Positions 63,907 to 64,000 of a DNA stretch of 64,000 nucleotides are shown one piece after another. The stretch is from the NCBI RefSeq assembly GCF_001423845.1, contig NZ_LMPM01000001.1:738001-802000 (forward strand), given 5' to 3'. The stretch comes from Sphingomonas sp. Leaf357. GTDB taxonomy: Bacteria > Pseudomonadota > Alphaproteobacteria > Sphingomonadales > Sphingomonadaceae. Made by a program: the position numbers and the translations under genes. Under the pieces are notes generated by a model, which ran no database searches, was not told where the DNA came from, and saw nothing but the letters and a program-made list of their open reading frames with translations. The first letter of the stretch is position 1, and every line of letters starts with the position of its first letter.

Positions 63907-64000
63907 TCACGCGGAAGCGAGGTTGACCGCGGACATCTTGCCGCGACGGTCCTGCTCCAGCTCGTAGGAAACGCGCTGTTCCTTGTCGAGCGTACGCATG
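63907..64000 (-). CDS. Cold-shock domain protein, C-terminal part (5' end outside window)
   Basis: Thirty visible residues, MRTLDKEQRVSYELEQDRRG then KMSAVNLASA and TGA at 63907, match the end of a CspA-type cold-shock protein, in which the last strand reads like G-x-x-SAVNL. The RNA-binding motifs RNP1 and RNP2 would lie beyond the window end, so the assignment rests on the tail only. The stop is 64 bp before the 66-aa gene. Confidence 0.75.
   Translation of the reverse strand, partial: MRTLDKEQRVSYELEQDRRGKMSAVNLASA

Overview
The window looks like chromosomal DNA of a sphingomonad (order Sphingomonadales, most likely Sphingomonas or a close relative). This rests on the high-GC coding style, two TonB-dependent receptors, protein sequences typical of the group, and many paired palindromic intergenic repeats of a kind I know from these genomes. 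No rRNA, CRISPR array, transposase or integrase was seen. There is one tRNA, tRNA-Arg(CCG).

Layout. 1-1075 is the end of a TonB-dependent receptor. 1097-9528 is the high-affinity potassium system: kdpD on the minus strand, then kdpF-kdpA-kdpB-kdpC-kdpE on the plus strand, with repeat pairs between kdpD and kdpF, kdpA and kdpB, and kdpB and kdpC. 9535-14525 is a minus-strand efflux operon (MarR regulator, FUSC protein, DUF1656 protein, HlyD-type adaptor, NodT-type outer-membrane channel). 14843-16569 holds two overlapping transglutaminase-like genes. 16547-24108 is a molybdenum block: mobA, fdhD, a YdeP-like molybdopterin oxidoreductase, and a three-subunit PaoABC-like aldehyde oxidoreductase. 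24372-28922 is a stress and redox block: catalase HPII with a small partner gene, a DUF892 ferritin-like protein, and an alpha-hydroxy-acid oxidase.

28930-49260 is accessory and scarred. It begins with decayed SDR, Gfo/Idh and MFS fragments. Functional-looking genes follow: a TetR regulator, an orphan membrane sensor, a pirin / hydrolase / FMN-reductase / TMEM175-like operon with a divergent LysR gene, and a LOV histidine kinase with its receiver protein. From 41.9 kb the DNA is visibly less GC-rich and gene-poor. It carries a HipA-like kinase overlapping an HTH protein with an unusual C-terminal domain, a frameshifted possible nuclease, a Schlafen/AlbA_2-type ATP-binding protein and an excisionase-like protein, and it ends at the 3' end of tRNA-Arg. 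This looks like a defence or toxin-antitoxin island beside a tRNA, but without a visible integrase.

49383-64000 returns to housekeeping genes: nth, dapB, a sirtuin, the lepB-rnc-era operon with a REP-flanked, frameshifted GIY-YIG nuclease gene inserted in it, pgi, gor, a second TonB-dependent receptor, ligA, a small hypothetical gene and the end of a cold-shock gene.

The two observations I rate most highly are the hipA / HTH module, with its own promoter, candidate operators and flanking direct repeats, and the GIY-YIG gene bounded by inverted repeats whose reading frame runs through one of the repeats.
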